This document shows, piece by piece, positions 26,310-34,499 of a stretch of 64,000 nucleotides of DNA. The stretch covers positions 1 to 64,000 of the forward strand of contig NZ_DASWPE010000197.1 of assembly GCF_036404135.1 (NCBI RefSeq), given 5' to 3'. The stretch comes from Rhodopseudomonas_A sp036404135. Its GTDB lineage: Bacteria > Pseudomonadota > Alphaproteobacteria > Rhizobiales > Xanthobacteraceae. The translations under genes and the position numbers were made by a program. A model generated the notes under the pieces. The model made no database searches and was not told where the DNA came from. It saw only the letters and a list, made by a program, of their open reading frames with translations. Numbering within the stretch: the stretch's first letter is position 1; each line of letters opens with the position of its first letter.

Positions 26310-26609
26310 TCACAGCGTCGGCAGCGTGGAGAAGCGTTCGCCCGGCCGCCGCAGATCGAGCGCGGCGGCGGCGGCCGGTTGCTCGTCGAGCCTGGTGACA
26401 TGGGCGGATGAAGGTCCGCGCCGGCAGCGTGCGATCACCTCGGCCACGGCCTCCGCGGGTCCGGCGAACAGCGCCTCGACGCTGCCGTCGCGGCGGTTGC
26501 GCACCCAGCCTTCGAGATCGCGGCCGCTCGCCTCCCATTCGACAAAGGCGCGGTAGCCGACGCCCTGCACCCGGCCCTGCACCGCAACCAGGCGGATCAC
26601 CACGCTCAT
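26310..26609 (-). CDS. acyP: Acylphosphatase
   Basis: A protein of 99 residues with the acylphosphatase signatures: VAVQGRVQGVGYRAFVEWEA, containing the catalytic Arg in the phosphate cradle, and LEGWVRNRRDGSVEALFAGP, with the catalytic Asn. It hydrolyses acyl phosphates such as acetyl phosphate or carbamoyl phosphate in the cytoplasm. The start codon overlaps the last base of the upstream PEP-mutase-like gene, so they are co-transcribed. The C-terminus is slightly longer and more Ala-rich than in the human enzyme. Confidence 0.93.
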   Translation of the reverse strand: MSVVIRLVAVQGRVQGVGYRAFVEWEASGRDLEGWVRNRRDGSVEALFAGPAEAVAEVIARCRRGPSSAHVTRLDEQPAAAAALDLRRPGERFSTLPTL

Positions 26610-27475
26610 CAGCGCTTCAGCCCGAGAAAGCTCGCGCCGCGCTGCTTCACCAGCGCCGCACGGGTCAGCCAGTCCATCAGATCGGACGACGCCAGCCCCT
26701 TCAACTGGGCGGGCGGCGTGCCTTCGGCCACCGCCTTCAAGGTCTCGAACACCGCCTGGGTGGCCGCTGCGATCGGGGCGTGACCTTGCACCGCGATGCG
26801 CACCCGCCGCGCGGTGAGATAGTCGGCATCGCAGACTTCGTCGGACGGCCCGCCGAGCAGCAGCGGCAGCGTCGTCGCCGCACTGATGGCCTCGAGCTGC
26901 GCCCTGGTTTTCACCCCGGTGAAGAACAGCGCGTCGACGCCGGCGGCCTCATAGGCCCGCGCCCGATCGATCGCGTCGCCAAGAGAAGAGATCGACAGCG
27001 CCGCGGTGCGGCCGACGATCACCAGCGTCGGATCGCCGCGGGCGTCGAGCGACGCCTTGATCTTGCCGAGCCCCTCCTCGCGCGAAATCAGTTGCGGCCT
27101 GTCCTCGCCGAACGGCTGCGGCAACAGCGTATCCTCGATGGTGAGGCCGGCGGCGCCGGCGCCCTCCAGCTCCTGCACGGTGCGGCGCACGTTCAGCGCG
27201 TTGCCGTAGCCGTGATCGGCATCGACCAATACGGGCAGCGCCGCCGCCCGCGCCATCCGCCGCATCTGCTCGGCGAGTTCGGACAGCGTGATCAACGCGA
27301 TGTCCGGATCGCCGAGGATCGCCAATGAGGCCACCGAGCCGCCGAACATCCCGACCTCGAAGCCGAGATCCTCGGCGATCCGCATCGACAGCGCGTCATA
27401 CACCGACGCCGGCCGCGCGCAACGCGATCCCGACAGGATCGCGCGTAACGCTTCGCGGCGGCTGCGCCAGGTCAT
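26609..27475 (-). CDS. Isocitrate lyase/PEP mutase family enzyme, probable oxaloacetate decarboxylase
   Basis: A protein of 288 residues with the PEP mutase/isocitrate lyase superfamily barrel: VYDALSMRIAEDLGFEVGMF, the metal-binding PVLVDADHGYGNALNVRRTV, GAAGLTIEDTLLPQPFG, and IVGRTAALSISSLGDAIDRA. Length and the metal site resemble the Pseudomonas oxaloacetate decarboxylase type (PA4872-like) more than PEP mutase. The catalytic loop Cys of isocitrate lyases is absent. It probably acts on a 2-oxo or 2-hydroxy dicarboxylate. It lies 4 bp from the biotin-carboxylase gene on the same strand, which suggests propionate or C4-acid metabolism. Confidence 0.8.
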   Translation of the reverse strand: MTWRSRREALRAILSGSRCARPASVYDALSMRIAEDLGFEVGMFGGSVASLAILGDPDIALITLSELAEQMRRMARAAALPVLVDADHGYGNALNVRRTVQELEGAGAAGLTIEDTLLPQPFGEDRPQLISREEGLGKIKASLDARGDPTLVIVGRTAALSISSLGDAIDRARAYEAAGVDALFFTGVKTRAQLEAISAATTLPLLLGGPSDEVCDADYLTARRVRIAVQGHAPIAAATQAVFETLKAVAEGTPPAQLKGLASSDLMDWLTRAALVKQRGASFLGLKR

Positions 27476-27479
27476 GGCA

Positions 27480-29495
27480 TCACGCGAATTCGAGGATCAC
27501 GGCGTCGACCGCCAGCGTCGCGCCGGGAGCAGCGTGGATCTTCTTCACCACGCCGTCGCGTTCGGCGCGCAGCACGTTCTGCATCTTCATCGCCTCGACG
27601 ATTGCCAGCGTTTCGCCGGCCTTGATCTCCTGGCCCTCGGCCACCGCGATCGACACCACCAGGCCCGGCATCGGGCACAGCACCTTCTTGCCGGTGTCGG
27701 CCTTGTTGCCGACCAGCATCCAGCGCGCCGCCGACGCCTCGCGTTCGGTGAACACGTTGACCGCGACCTCGAAGCCGTGATGCGCCAGCCGCACCCCGTT
27801 GGGGATCGGCCGCACCTGCACCGCGACCGGCCGCCCGTCGATGGTGCCGTGCCACACCGGATCGCCGGGAATCCACGGCGACAGCAACAGATGCGGCTGC
27901 CCCATGGTGCCGTCGGCACCGACGAAGCGCACCACGAAGCCCTCGCCTTCGCGGGTGACGTCGAGCGGCACTTCGCTGCGCTCCAGCCAGACGCAGCGGC
28001 GGCGTTCGCGGATCACCGCGCGGCCGATCATCTGGCCGGAGATCTTGCGCTTGCGCTCGCCGATCACGCGGTCGATCGCAGCCCCCACCGCGGCGATGCG
28101 GCGGGCGATTTCGCCCTCCGGCACCCGCGCGGTGAAGCCCTTGGGGAATTCCTCGGCGATGAAGCCGGTGGACAGATTGCTTTCGCGCCAGCGCGGATGC
28201 GTCATCAGCGCCGACAGGAACGGAATGTTGTGGCGGATGCCGTCGATGTAGAAGGCGTCGAGCGCATGGGCCTGCGCCTCGATCGCGGCGGCGCGCGACG
28301 GCGCGTGGGTGACGAGCTTGGCGATCATCGGATCGTAGAAGATGGCGATCTCGCCGCCTTCCTGCACGCCGGTGTCGTTGCGCACGGTGATGCCGTTGTG
28401 CGAGCTCTCCTTCGGCGGGCGATACTTCACCAGCCGGCCGATCGAGGGCAGGAAGTTGCGGAACGGGTCCTCGGCATAGACCCGCGACTCCACCGCCCAG
28501 CCGGTCAGCGTGACGTCCTTCTGCGCCAGTTGCAGCTTTTCGCCGGCCGCGACCCGGATCATCTGCTCGACCAGATCGATGCCGGTGACCATTTCGGTGA
28601 CCGGATGTTCGACCTGTAGCCGGGTGTTCATCTCCAGGAAGTAGAAGCTCTTGTCCTGGCCGGCGACGAACTCAACGGTGCCGGCGGAATCGTAGTTCAC
28701 CGCCTTGGCGAGCGCCACCGCCTGTTCGCCCATCTTGCGCCGCGTGGTTTCGTCGAGCAGCGGCGATGGCGCCTCTTCGATCACCTTCTGATTGCGGCGC
28801 TGGATCGAGCATTCGCGCTCGCCGAGATAGATGACGTTACCGTGCTTGTCGCCGAGCACCTGGATTTCGATGTGGCGCGGGTCGACGATGAATTTCTCGA
28901 TGAACACCCGGTCGTCGCCGAACGAGGCCTTGGCCTCGGCCTTGGCGAGCCCGAAGCCTTCGGCGACCTCGGAGGTGGAATGCGCGATCCGCATGCCCTT
29001 GCCGCCGCCGCCGGCGGAGGCCTTGATCATCACCGGATAGCCGATCTGATCGGCGATCTTCACGGCGTGCTTTTCGTCCTCGATGACGCCGAGAAAGCCC
29101 GGCACGGTCGAGACGTTGGCCGCGGCCGCGGCCTTCTTGGATTCGATCTTGTCGCCCATCGCGGCGATCGCGCCGGGATTGGGACCGATGAAGACGATGC
29201 CGGCTTCCGCCAGCGCCACTGCAAACGCCTCGCGCTCGGACAGGAAGCCGTAACCCGGGTGCACCGCTTCGGCGCCGGTCTTTTTGCAGGCCTCGATGAT
29301 CTTCTCCATCACCAGATAGCTCTCTGAGGCGGCCGGCGGTCCGATCAGGACGGCATGATCGGCCATCTCGACGTGCAGCGCATCGCGGTCGGCCTCCGAA
29401 TAAACGGCGACGGTCTCGATACCCATGCGACAGGCGGTCTTGATGACCCGGCAGGCGATTTCGCCGCGGTTGGCGATCAGAATACGTTTGAACAT
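27480..29495 (-). CDS. pccA: Acetyl/propionyl-CoA carboxylase, alpha (biotin) subunit
   Basis: A protein of 671 residues from MFKRILIANRGEIACRVIKT; the codons before this ATG are unrelated. Biotin carboxylase comes first, with the ATP-grasp loop KASAGGGGKGMRIAHSTSEV and the REAFAVALAEAG, GERECSIQRRNQKVIEEAPS and NTRLQVEHPVTE motifs. The C-terminal biotinyl domain carries the target lysine in IVEAMKMQNVLRAERDG. The length matches propionyl-CoA carboxylase alpha chains, which pair with a separate carboxyltransferase beta subunit not in this window. Together they make methylmalonyl-CoA for propionate assimilation. It is first in an operon with the PEP-mutase-like enzyme and acylphosphatase. Confidence 0.92.
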   Translation of the reverse strand: MFKRILIANRGEIACRVIKTACRMGIETVAVYSEADRDALHVEMADHAVLIGPPAASESYLVMEKIIEACKKTGAEAVHPGYGFLSEREAFAVALAEAGIVFIGPNPGAIAAMGDKIESKKAAAAANVSTVPGFLGVIEDEKHAVKIADQIGYPVMIKASAGGGGKGMRIAHSTSEVAEGFGLAKAEAKASFGDDRVFIEKFIVDPRHIEIQVLGDKHGNVIYLGERECSIQRRNQKVIEEAPSPLLDETTRRKMGEQAVALAKAVNYDSAGTVEFVAGQDKSFYFLEMNTRLQVEHPVTEMVTGIDLVEQMIRVAAGEKLQLAQKDVTLTGWAVESRVYAEDPFRNFLPSIGRLVKYRPPKESSHNGITVRNDTGVQEGGEIAIFYDPMIAKLVTHAPSRAAAIEAQAHALDAFYIDGIRHNIPFLSALMTHPRWRESNLSTGFIAEEFPKGFTARVPEGEIARRIAAVGAAIDRVIGERKRKISGQMIGRAVIRERRRCVWLERSEVPLDVTREGEGFVVRFVGADGTMGQPHLLLSPWIPGDPVWHGTIDGRPVAVQVRPIPNGVRLAHHGFEVAVNVFTEREASAARWMLVGNKADTGKKVLCPMPGLVVSIAVAEGQEIKAGETLAIVEAMKMQNVLRAERDGVVKKIHAAPGATLAVDAVILEFA

Positions 29496-29653
29496 GTGCT
29501 TGTTTGCTTGCAACCTTGGAAAGGTGGACGGCGCTCCCCGAGCGGGAGGCCTATCTGGGCGTGCGGGACACGTTGTAACAATTTTGTCGCGCGAAAAAAC
29601 TAAATATTGCCCGAGCCCGGGCTTCCGGGACCCTACTTTTGGAGAGAATTCGC

Positions 29654-31507
29654 ATGCGCACCGCCGTCGCGATGCTGTCCGCCGCGCTGATCGGCGCGTC
29701 AACCCTCACCGCTGTCGCGCAGAACAGCCCGCCTCGGAACCTGATTCTGTTCGTGCCCGACGGGCTGCGGGCATTGACGGTGAAGCCGGACACCGCGCCA
29801 GCGATGGCCGAGATCCGCGACAAGGGGGTCAATTTCAGTAACCCGCACTCGCTGTTCCCGACCTTCACCATGGCCAATGCCTCGGGCATGTCCACCGGGC
29901 ACTATCTCGGCGATACCGGCGCGTTCAGCAATTCGATCTACACCGGCCACCCGACCGCAGCTCAGAACGGCAGCGTGGTGCCGTTCATCGAACACGATCA
30001 GGTGCTGCGCGACGTCGACGAGGCCTTCAACGGCGACTTCCTCAATGAAGAGACGATTCTGAAGGCGGCGCGCGACGCCGGATACAGCACCGCGGCGATC
30101 GGCAAGCTCGGCCCGACCTTACTGTTCGACCACACCGAACGCAGCGGCACCAAGACCATCATCCTCGACGACCAGACCGGCGCGCTCGACAAGGACGGGC
30201 AATTGATCGGCATTCCGTTGTCGGACGAGATCAAGGCTGCGCTCGGCGCCGCCGGGCTGCCGCTGGCTGCCCCCTCGCGCGGCGACAACGGCAAGGCCGG
30301 CGACGCCAAGACGCCCGGCACCGTCACCGCCAACATCGCGCAGCAGGCCTATATGGCCGACGTCGCCGCCAAGGTGGTGCTGCCGCTGTTCAAGGCCCGC
30401 AACAAGCCGTTCGTGCTGGTGTACTGGTCGCGCGATCCCGACGGCACCCAGCATAACAACGGCGACAGCCTGAACAGCGTGACCCCGGGCATCAACGGCC
30501 CGACCTCGCTCGCCGCGATCCGGAACGCCGACAACAACCTGGCGCAATTGCGCAAGGCGCTGGACGAACTCGGGCTCAGTGCGTCCACCAACATCATCGT
30601 CTCGGCCGACCACGGCTTCTCGACGATCTCCAAGGAAAGCAAGACCAGCCCCACGGTGAAGGGCAATTATCCCGACACCCCGGCCGGCTTGCTGCCGCTC
30701 GGCTTCCTCGCCATCGACCTTGCCAAAGAGCTCAAGCTGCCGCTGTTCGACCCCAACAATAAGAACGCCCCGGTCGGCGACAATGTCAGCCCGAAGGCCG
30801 GCAACGGCGTGCTCGGCGCCGACCCCACCAAGCCCGACTTGGTGGTCGCCACCAATGGCGGCTCCGACCTGATCTATCTGCCGAACGCCGACCGCAAGCT
30901 GGCGGCGCGCACCGTCAAGGCGCTGCTGGCGCAGGACTACGTCAGCGGCATCTTCGTCGACGATGCGCTCGGCCGCTTCCCCGGCGCACTGCCGATGTCG
31001 GCGCTCAACCTGCAGGGCCAGGCGGTGACGCCGCACCCGGCGATCGTGGTGAATTTCCGCTCCTATGCCAGCGGCTGCGACGAGCCGACGGCGTGCTCGG
31101 TGGAGATCGCCGACACCGTGCTGCGGCAGGGCCAGGGCATGCATGGCAGCTTCAGCCGCGGCGACACCATGAACTTCATGGCGGCGATCGGCCCGGATTT
31201 CAAAGCCGGTTACGTCGATCGGCTGCCGGTCAGCAACGCCGATGTCGGCATCACCGCGGCGAAGCTTCTCAACCTCGCGCCGAAATCCAACGGCCATCTG
31301 ATCGGCCGGGTGATCACCGAGGCGATGCCGAACGGCGCCACCCCGCAGGCCACCAGCGAGAGCCTGCGCTCGCAGCGCGATCTCAGCGGGTTGCGCACCG
31401 TGCTGAAATTCCAGCGGGTCGGCAGCCAGCGCTATTTCGACGTCGCCGGTTTTCCCGGCCGCACGCTCGGGCTCGACCCCGACAAACAAAAAACGGCGGG
31501 CCAATAG
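29654..31507 (+). CDS. Secreted type I phosphodiesterase / alkaline-phosphatase superfamily
   Basis: A protein of 617 residues with a signal peptide (MRTAVAMLSAALIGASTLTA, AVAQ). The metal-binding fold of the alkaline phosphatase superfamily is visible: LILFVPDGLRALTV (first Asp), SLFPTFTMANASGMSTGHYL with the nucleophile Thr, VYWSRDPDGTQHNNGDSL, IIVSADHGFSTI (Asp-His) and RQGQGMHGSFSRGDTMNFMA (last His). This order fits nucleotide pyrophosphatase/phosphodiesterases. It would hydrolyse a phosphodiester or phosphonate in the periplasm. Start chosen for GGAGAG upstream. It is divergent from the carboxylase. A hairpin overlaps its stop, and beyond that an insertion has occurred. Confidence 0.88.
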   Translation: MRTAVAMLSAALIGASTLTAVAQNSPPRNLILFVPDGLRALTVKPDTAPAMAEIRDKGVNFSNPHSLFPTFTMANASGMSTGHYLGDTGAFSNSIYTGHPTAAQNGSVVPFIEHDQVLRDVDEAFNGDFLNEETILKAARDAGYSTAAIGKLGPTLLFDHTERSGTKTIILDDQTGALDKDGQLIGIPLSDEIKAALGAAGLPLAAPSRGDNGKAGDAKTPGTVTANIAQQAYMADVAAKVVLPLFKARNKPFVLVYWSRDPDGTQHNNGDSLNSVTPGINGPTSLAAIRNADNNLAQLRKALDELGLSASTNIIVSADHGFSTISKESKTSPTVKGNYPDTPAGLLPLGFLAIDLAKELKLPLFDPNNKNAPVGDNVSPKAGNGVLGADPTKPDLVVATNGGSDLIYLPNADRKLAARTVKALLAQDYVSGIFVDDALGRFPGALPMSALNLQGQAVTPHPAIVVNFRSYASGCDEPTACSVEIADTVLRQGQGMHGSFSRGDTMNFMAAIGPDFKAGYVDRLPVSNADVGITAAKLLNLAPKSNGHLIGRVITEAMPNGATPQATSESLRSQRDLSGLRTVLKFQRVGSQRYFDVAGFPGRTLGLDPDKQKTAGQ

Positions 31508-31513
31508 CCCGCC
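31495..31513 (+). terminator. Hairpin at the phosphodiesterase 3' end, now split from its tail
   Basis: The 7-bp GC stem GGCGGGC-CAATA-GCCCGCC is preceded by an A-run. It looks like the stem of a terminator whose T-tract is no longer next to it. Its last 16 bases reappear at 32953-32968, beyond the inserted island. Confidence 0.6.
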
Positions 31514-31527
31514 AGTAGCTTAAATGT

Positions 31528-31560
31528 GGAATCGCCAAAATGGCGATTCCATTCGCTTTT
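31528..31560 (+). terminator. Perfect 10-bp hairpin with T-rich tail
   Basis: GGAATCGCCA-AAA-TGGCGATTCC is followed by attcgctttt. It starts inside the left inverted end of the relic island and probably terminates the phosphodiesterase transcript. Confidence 0.7.
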
Positions 31561-31862
31561 ATGGTACCGGCACCGTGTCGTCGCCGTGCAGTCGCTCGGC
31601 GGAGAACACAAGGCTTCGAGGCACTGGAACAACGGCATCAGCGCGACCGCCGACCTGGCCGGCCAAAGTCGACAGGCTGATCGGCACGCGTTCCCGGGCG
31701 TAGCGTTCGGCCTGCTGGATCAGCGATGGCAGTGGCCGAAATTCTCGAACAGCACCATCGCCAGGAAGCTGGAACCGGCCCAGCCGCGGTCGAGCACGTG
31801 GAAAGGCGCCGGCGCCTGGCTCGGGGCACGGCCGAACCAATGATGAGTTAACGGAGCATGCC
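31559..31862 (-). pseudogene. IS66-family transposase (TnpC) remnant
   Basis: Pieces in three frames line up as an IS66 core: AFHVLDRGWAGSSFLAMVLF with ENFGHCH, then QQAERYARERVPISLSTLAG with QVGG, then MPLFQCLEAL, then AERLHGDDTVPVP. At least three frameshifts separate them. Everything upstream and downstream of this 100-residue segment is missing. It is a dead fragment within the inverted-repeat island. Confidence 0.7.
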
Positions 31863-31921
31863 ATTGCCCCGTGAGAAAGCGAGCCTGATGAGGCCGTGCC
31901 CGCGATCCTATCGTTTATCCG

Positions 31922-32437
31922 CTAGCCCAGTAGGCTGGTGCACCCAAAAAACATCATCCAAAGCGGAATTGAACAGAAAAGACACCAGCCGATAAGCACT
32001 GCCAAAACGAGACGGTTTTGGTCCCCGTTAAACCGACCATAAAATGAACCGCCAGCGCGCTTTAAAGGATCAGAAGAACTTTCAATGCTGTCGTACACCC
32101 GTTGAGCGAGATGCTGCCATCGAAACACTTGCACGCACAGACCAATAGCCGCGGGCACACAAATGAATATGGTGAGAGGTCCCGGTGAAACCGTGGCACC
32201 GCTCCTGAGAGTGAACGTCCAGCCAGGACAGCGACTGCCACTCGGATCAACAAGCGCAAGTATTAGCGTTTCAACAATCACCAGCCCAACGCAAATTGAT
32301 GCTGCAAGCTTGGCAAGCTTGAAACAATAATCTGAATCAAACTTTAACCCGTTAGTTGGTTTGCCTACTTTATGAAATCGATTTGCGAGAGTCCCTAAAA
32401 GAACAACGACTAACATGCAGTAGAGAGATGAAAGCAT
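31922..32437 (-). CDS. Hypothetical membrane protein in relic island
   Basis: A protein of 171 residues with about four hydrophobic segments: MLSSLYCMLVVVLLGTLANR, LAASICVGLVIVETLILALV, ILLIFICVPAA-like material near the middle (LTIFICVPAAIGLCVQVF), and LVLAVLIGWCLFCSIPLWMM at the end. Charged loops lie between them. I do not recognise a family. Its base composition is clearly lower in GC than the flanking chromosome, and it is the only intact frame inside the inverted-repeat island, so it may be the cargo. No obvious ribosome site; the start lies 18 bp from repeat copy B. Confidence 0.55.
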   Translation of the reverse strand: MLSSLYCMLVVVLLGTLANRFHKVGKPTNGLKFDSDYCFKLAKLAASICVGLVIVETLILALVDPSGSRCPGWTFTLRSGATVSPGPLTIFICVPAAIGLCVQVFRWQHLAQRVYDSIESSSDPLKRAGGSFYGRFNGDQNRLVLAVLIGWCLFCSIPLWMMFFGCTSLLG

Positions 32438-32454
32438 CTGGTTATTTTCGGACT

Positions 32455-32566
32455 AGGTAGCAGGCACCACTAAAGTGCTCTAATGCATTGATTACTGTGC
32501 GATTTTTACGTTCGCGACTTCCATGGCAAATCAATGTGACCGATTGCTCCGTCAAAGTCCGCCATG
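32455..32566 (-). repeat. Diverged ~120-bp repeat, copy B
   Basis: The minus strand matches copy A (4293-4418) from acatggcggactttgacgg through tggaagtcgcgaacgtaa to cctgctacctag. It follows directly on a transposase-like relic, so it is probably the 3' non-coding end of that element. Confidence 0.6.
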
Positions 32567-32583
32567 TGATGTCCAAGGGGAAG

Positions 32584-32886
32584 CTAAAGCGCCTTTAGGT
32601 GCTGGTCAAACTCTTCCCAGATTGCCCCTGTTGGTCTTGATGACGGTGTGGGCATTGCAGACGGAGCAGTAGATCGAGCGTCGTGGGCAGAGCCTGTCAG
32701 AACGTAGGATGATCGTTCGTTCGTGTTACGCTTACTGCGACCTCTACCGTCCTCGAGTTCGGGATGAACGCCGAAGTTCGGACAGAGCGGGTTCTTGCAG
32801 AAGTTGACGTCGCCCCCTCGAAGGGGGAGGGAGACGAAGCCTCTTGGCCCCTCCCGAAGAAATCTCCGGCATTCGGCACCCCACAT
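32584..32886 (-). pseudogene. Transposase-like zinc-ribbon N-terminus, frameshifted
   Basis: The frame gives VNFCKNPLCPNFGVHPELED and RSSYVLTGSAHDA. A shift of frame then gives IYCSVCNAHTVIKTNRGN, and a shift back gives AIWEEFDQHLKAL. Joined, these have paired cysteines (C..NPLC ... CSVC) as in the N-terminal zinc ribbon of transposases with an NPxCPNFG start. No catalytic domain follows. Relic; the family is not certain. Confidence 0.5.
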
Positions 32887-33024
32887 CCATTCTGGAATAA
32901 GGGGTGCCGAATCAAGGTGGAGCTAAAATTCCACATTTAAGCTACTGGCTGGGGGCCAATAGCCCGCCGCGCAATCTGCCGACGCTGCGCGTCGACCTCG
33001 GGTCGCAATGCGCCGCCCAGCGGC

Positions 33025-33600
33025 TCAGGCGCCGAGGTCGAACACGCCCGGCCACTGCAAGAGCGGCAGCGTGGCGGCGCCGATCACGGTGGCGACCAGC
33101 CGCGTCAGCGTCAGATTGCTGCGGCGGGTGCCGCGCATCTGCTGCGCGATCCACTCCAGCACTTCGGTATTGACGCCGACCGCCTGGGTCGGCGCCCAGC
33201 TTTCGATCGCGGTGTCCGGCGCCAAGGCGACGCTGCGCGACGGCACCGGCAGACCGGAGGCCGAGGCGGCATGATGCACCACCGCCTTGGCGAACAGATC
33301 GTCGAACAGCCCGTCGTCGCTGCGCTCGGCGGCGGCGTTGTTGATCTCGAACAGCGCCTCGGCTTCGGCGCGGCTGACCGGCTGGTTCTCGACCGCGGCG
33401 GCGGTCAGGATTCGTGCGCACAGCGCCGCGTCATCGGCATCCAGCGCGCGCGAAAAATGGATACGGCCCGTGGCCGTGGGGCCCTCACCCGTGATCACTC
33501 CGTCGCGCACCATGGTGAGCGCTTGCGCCGCGGTGAAGCGGTTGGCAATCCGGGAGGGTTCAATGGCGCCGATCAATTCGGCTGTGGCGGTGGCAGTCAT
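33025..33600 (-). CDS. Hypothetical protein, helical, C-terminal hydrophobic end
   Basis: A protein of 191 residues, mostly alpha-helical: RIANRFTAAQALTMVRDGVI, AALCARILTAAAVENQPVSR, AEAEALFEINNAAAERSDDG and LFDDLFAKAVVHHAASASGL. It ends with NLTLTRLVATVIGAATLPLL, which could be a membrane-associated helix. The middle resembles TerB-like helical repeats, with regular EALFEINNA-type acidic turns, but I cannot claim the family. It is a single gene next to the right end of the relic island. The following 380 bp (33601-33981) hold no gene or repeat I can support. Confidence 0.7.
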   Translation of the reverse strand: MTATATAELIGAIEPSRIANRFTAAQALTMVRDGVITGEGPTATGRIHFSRALDADDAALCARILTAAAVENQPVSRAEAEALFEINNAAAERSDDGLFDDLFAKAVVHHAASASGLPVPSRSVALAPDTAIESWAPTQAVGVNTEVLEWIAQQMRGTRRSNLTLTRLVATVIGAATLPLLQWPGVFDLGA

Positions 33601-33981
33601 TGGATGCTCTTCTCTTTTTGCTATCGCCCAGCATTTCCATGCCGGTGTAAACGTTCCGTTAAGACCTCGACTTTGGTCGCATCCGGGATTCGATGCGTTG
33701 CCATTTTGTCTTTGTGACCGCAGTCACGACCGATCGAGTCGCAGGCCGGTCCGGCGCCGTTGCGGCGCAGCGGCGGCTTTATCGGGGCAGTTTCGACGTT
33801 GGATTTTGGTAGCGGGGCGAGACCCCCGCGACAACTGCGGGCGATTCCCAAATTGGCCAAATGAGAATCAAAATTTCGCAGCGTTTCCAGTGCTATGTTA
33901 ACAAAAATTAACTAATCGGACAACCCCGGGCCGGGCGCCGCGCCTTGCTTCATGCGCGGTCACAAAGCGTTGAGCGCGGCG

Positions 33982-34383
33982 CTACAGCTTCGGCGCCAGC
34001 CAGTCGGTGACGAGCAGCCCAAGCGTCGCCGACACCGCGGTCATGACCGCGCCCCAGGAGATGTCGAGCATCACCACCGGCCAGGTCCAGTGCTTGAGCA
34101 AGGACATCGCGGTCAGCTCGAAGGTCGCGTAGCAGAACAATCCGAACAGCGCGCCGTAGACCAGCGTCGACGACCAGGTGGCGTCGCGCCCGCCACTGAC
34201 GAACACCAGCACGCCGACGACGTACAGCAGATAGAACAGGATCGCCGCCGAAAGCCGGACCTCGCCCAGCATGTCGCCGACCTGTTCGAAGAAAAAGCTC
34301 TTGGCGATGGTGCCGAGAAACAGGAAATCCACCGGGATCAGGATCAGGAACGTCGCCAGATAGAGAATTGCATATCGCTTCAC
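33982..34383 (-). CDS. DUF2177 membrane protein
   Basis: A protein of 133 residues with four transmembrane helices in the DUF2177 pattern: YAILYLATFLILIPVDFLFL, LSAAILFYLLYVVGVLVFVS, LVYGALFGLFCYATFELTAM and LDISWGAVMTAVSATLGLLV. The hallmark Asp in VDFLFLG and the TWPVVMLDISWG segment are present. I start at the GTG (VKRYAIL) because GGAGGG lies five bases before it; another GTG four codons upstream is less well placed. Function unknown in the family, though DUF2177 genes often sit near photolyases and light-stress genes, as here, where photolyase is divergent 116 bp away. Confidence 0.85.
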   Translation of the reverse strand: MKRYAILYLATFLILIPVDFLFLGTIAKSFFFEQVGDMLGEVRLSAAILFYLLYVVGVLVFVSGGRDATWSSTLVYGALFGLFCYATFELTAMSLLKHWTWPVVMLDISWGAVMTAVSATLGLLVTDWLAPKL

Positions 34384-34499
34384 GTCGCCCTCCACGCGGC
34401 TGCCATGCCGGTTCCAATGCTACGCCCGAAATCCGCGAAGGTTGCAACGCGGTCCGACATTGATCGCCATCCCGGCCGTGATCCGGCTAACATCCGCCG

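Larger units (their letters stand above)
31512..32948. mobile_element. 1.4-kb relic island with 21-bp perfect inverted ends
   Basis: Bases 31512-31532 and 32928-32948 are perfect inverted repeats of 21 bp, with core agtagcttaaatgtggaat. Outside them, GGGCCAATAGCCCGCC is repeated directly at 31498-31513 and 32953-32968. Between the ends lie an IS66 transposase relic, an AT-richer membrane-protein gene, repeat copy B and a second transposase-like relic. The structure is that of an insertion, with unusually long flanking repeats (16 bp). Confidence 0.65.
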
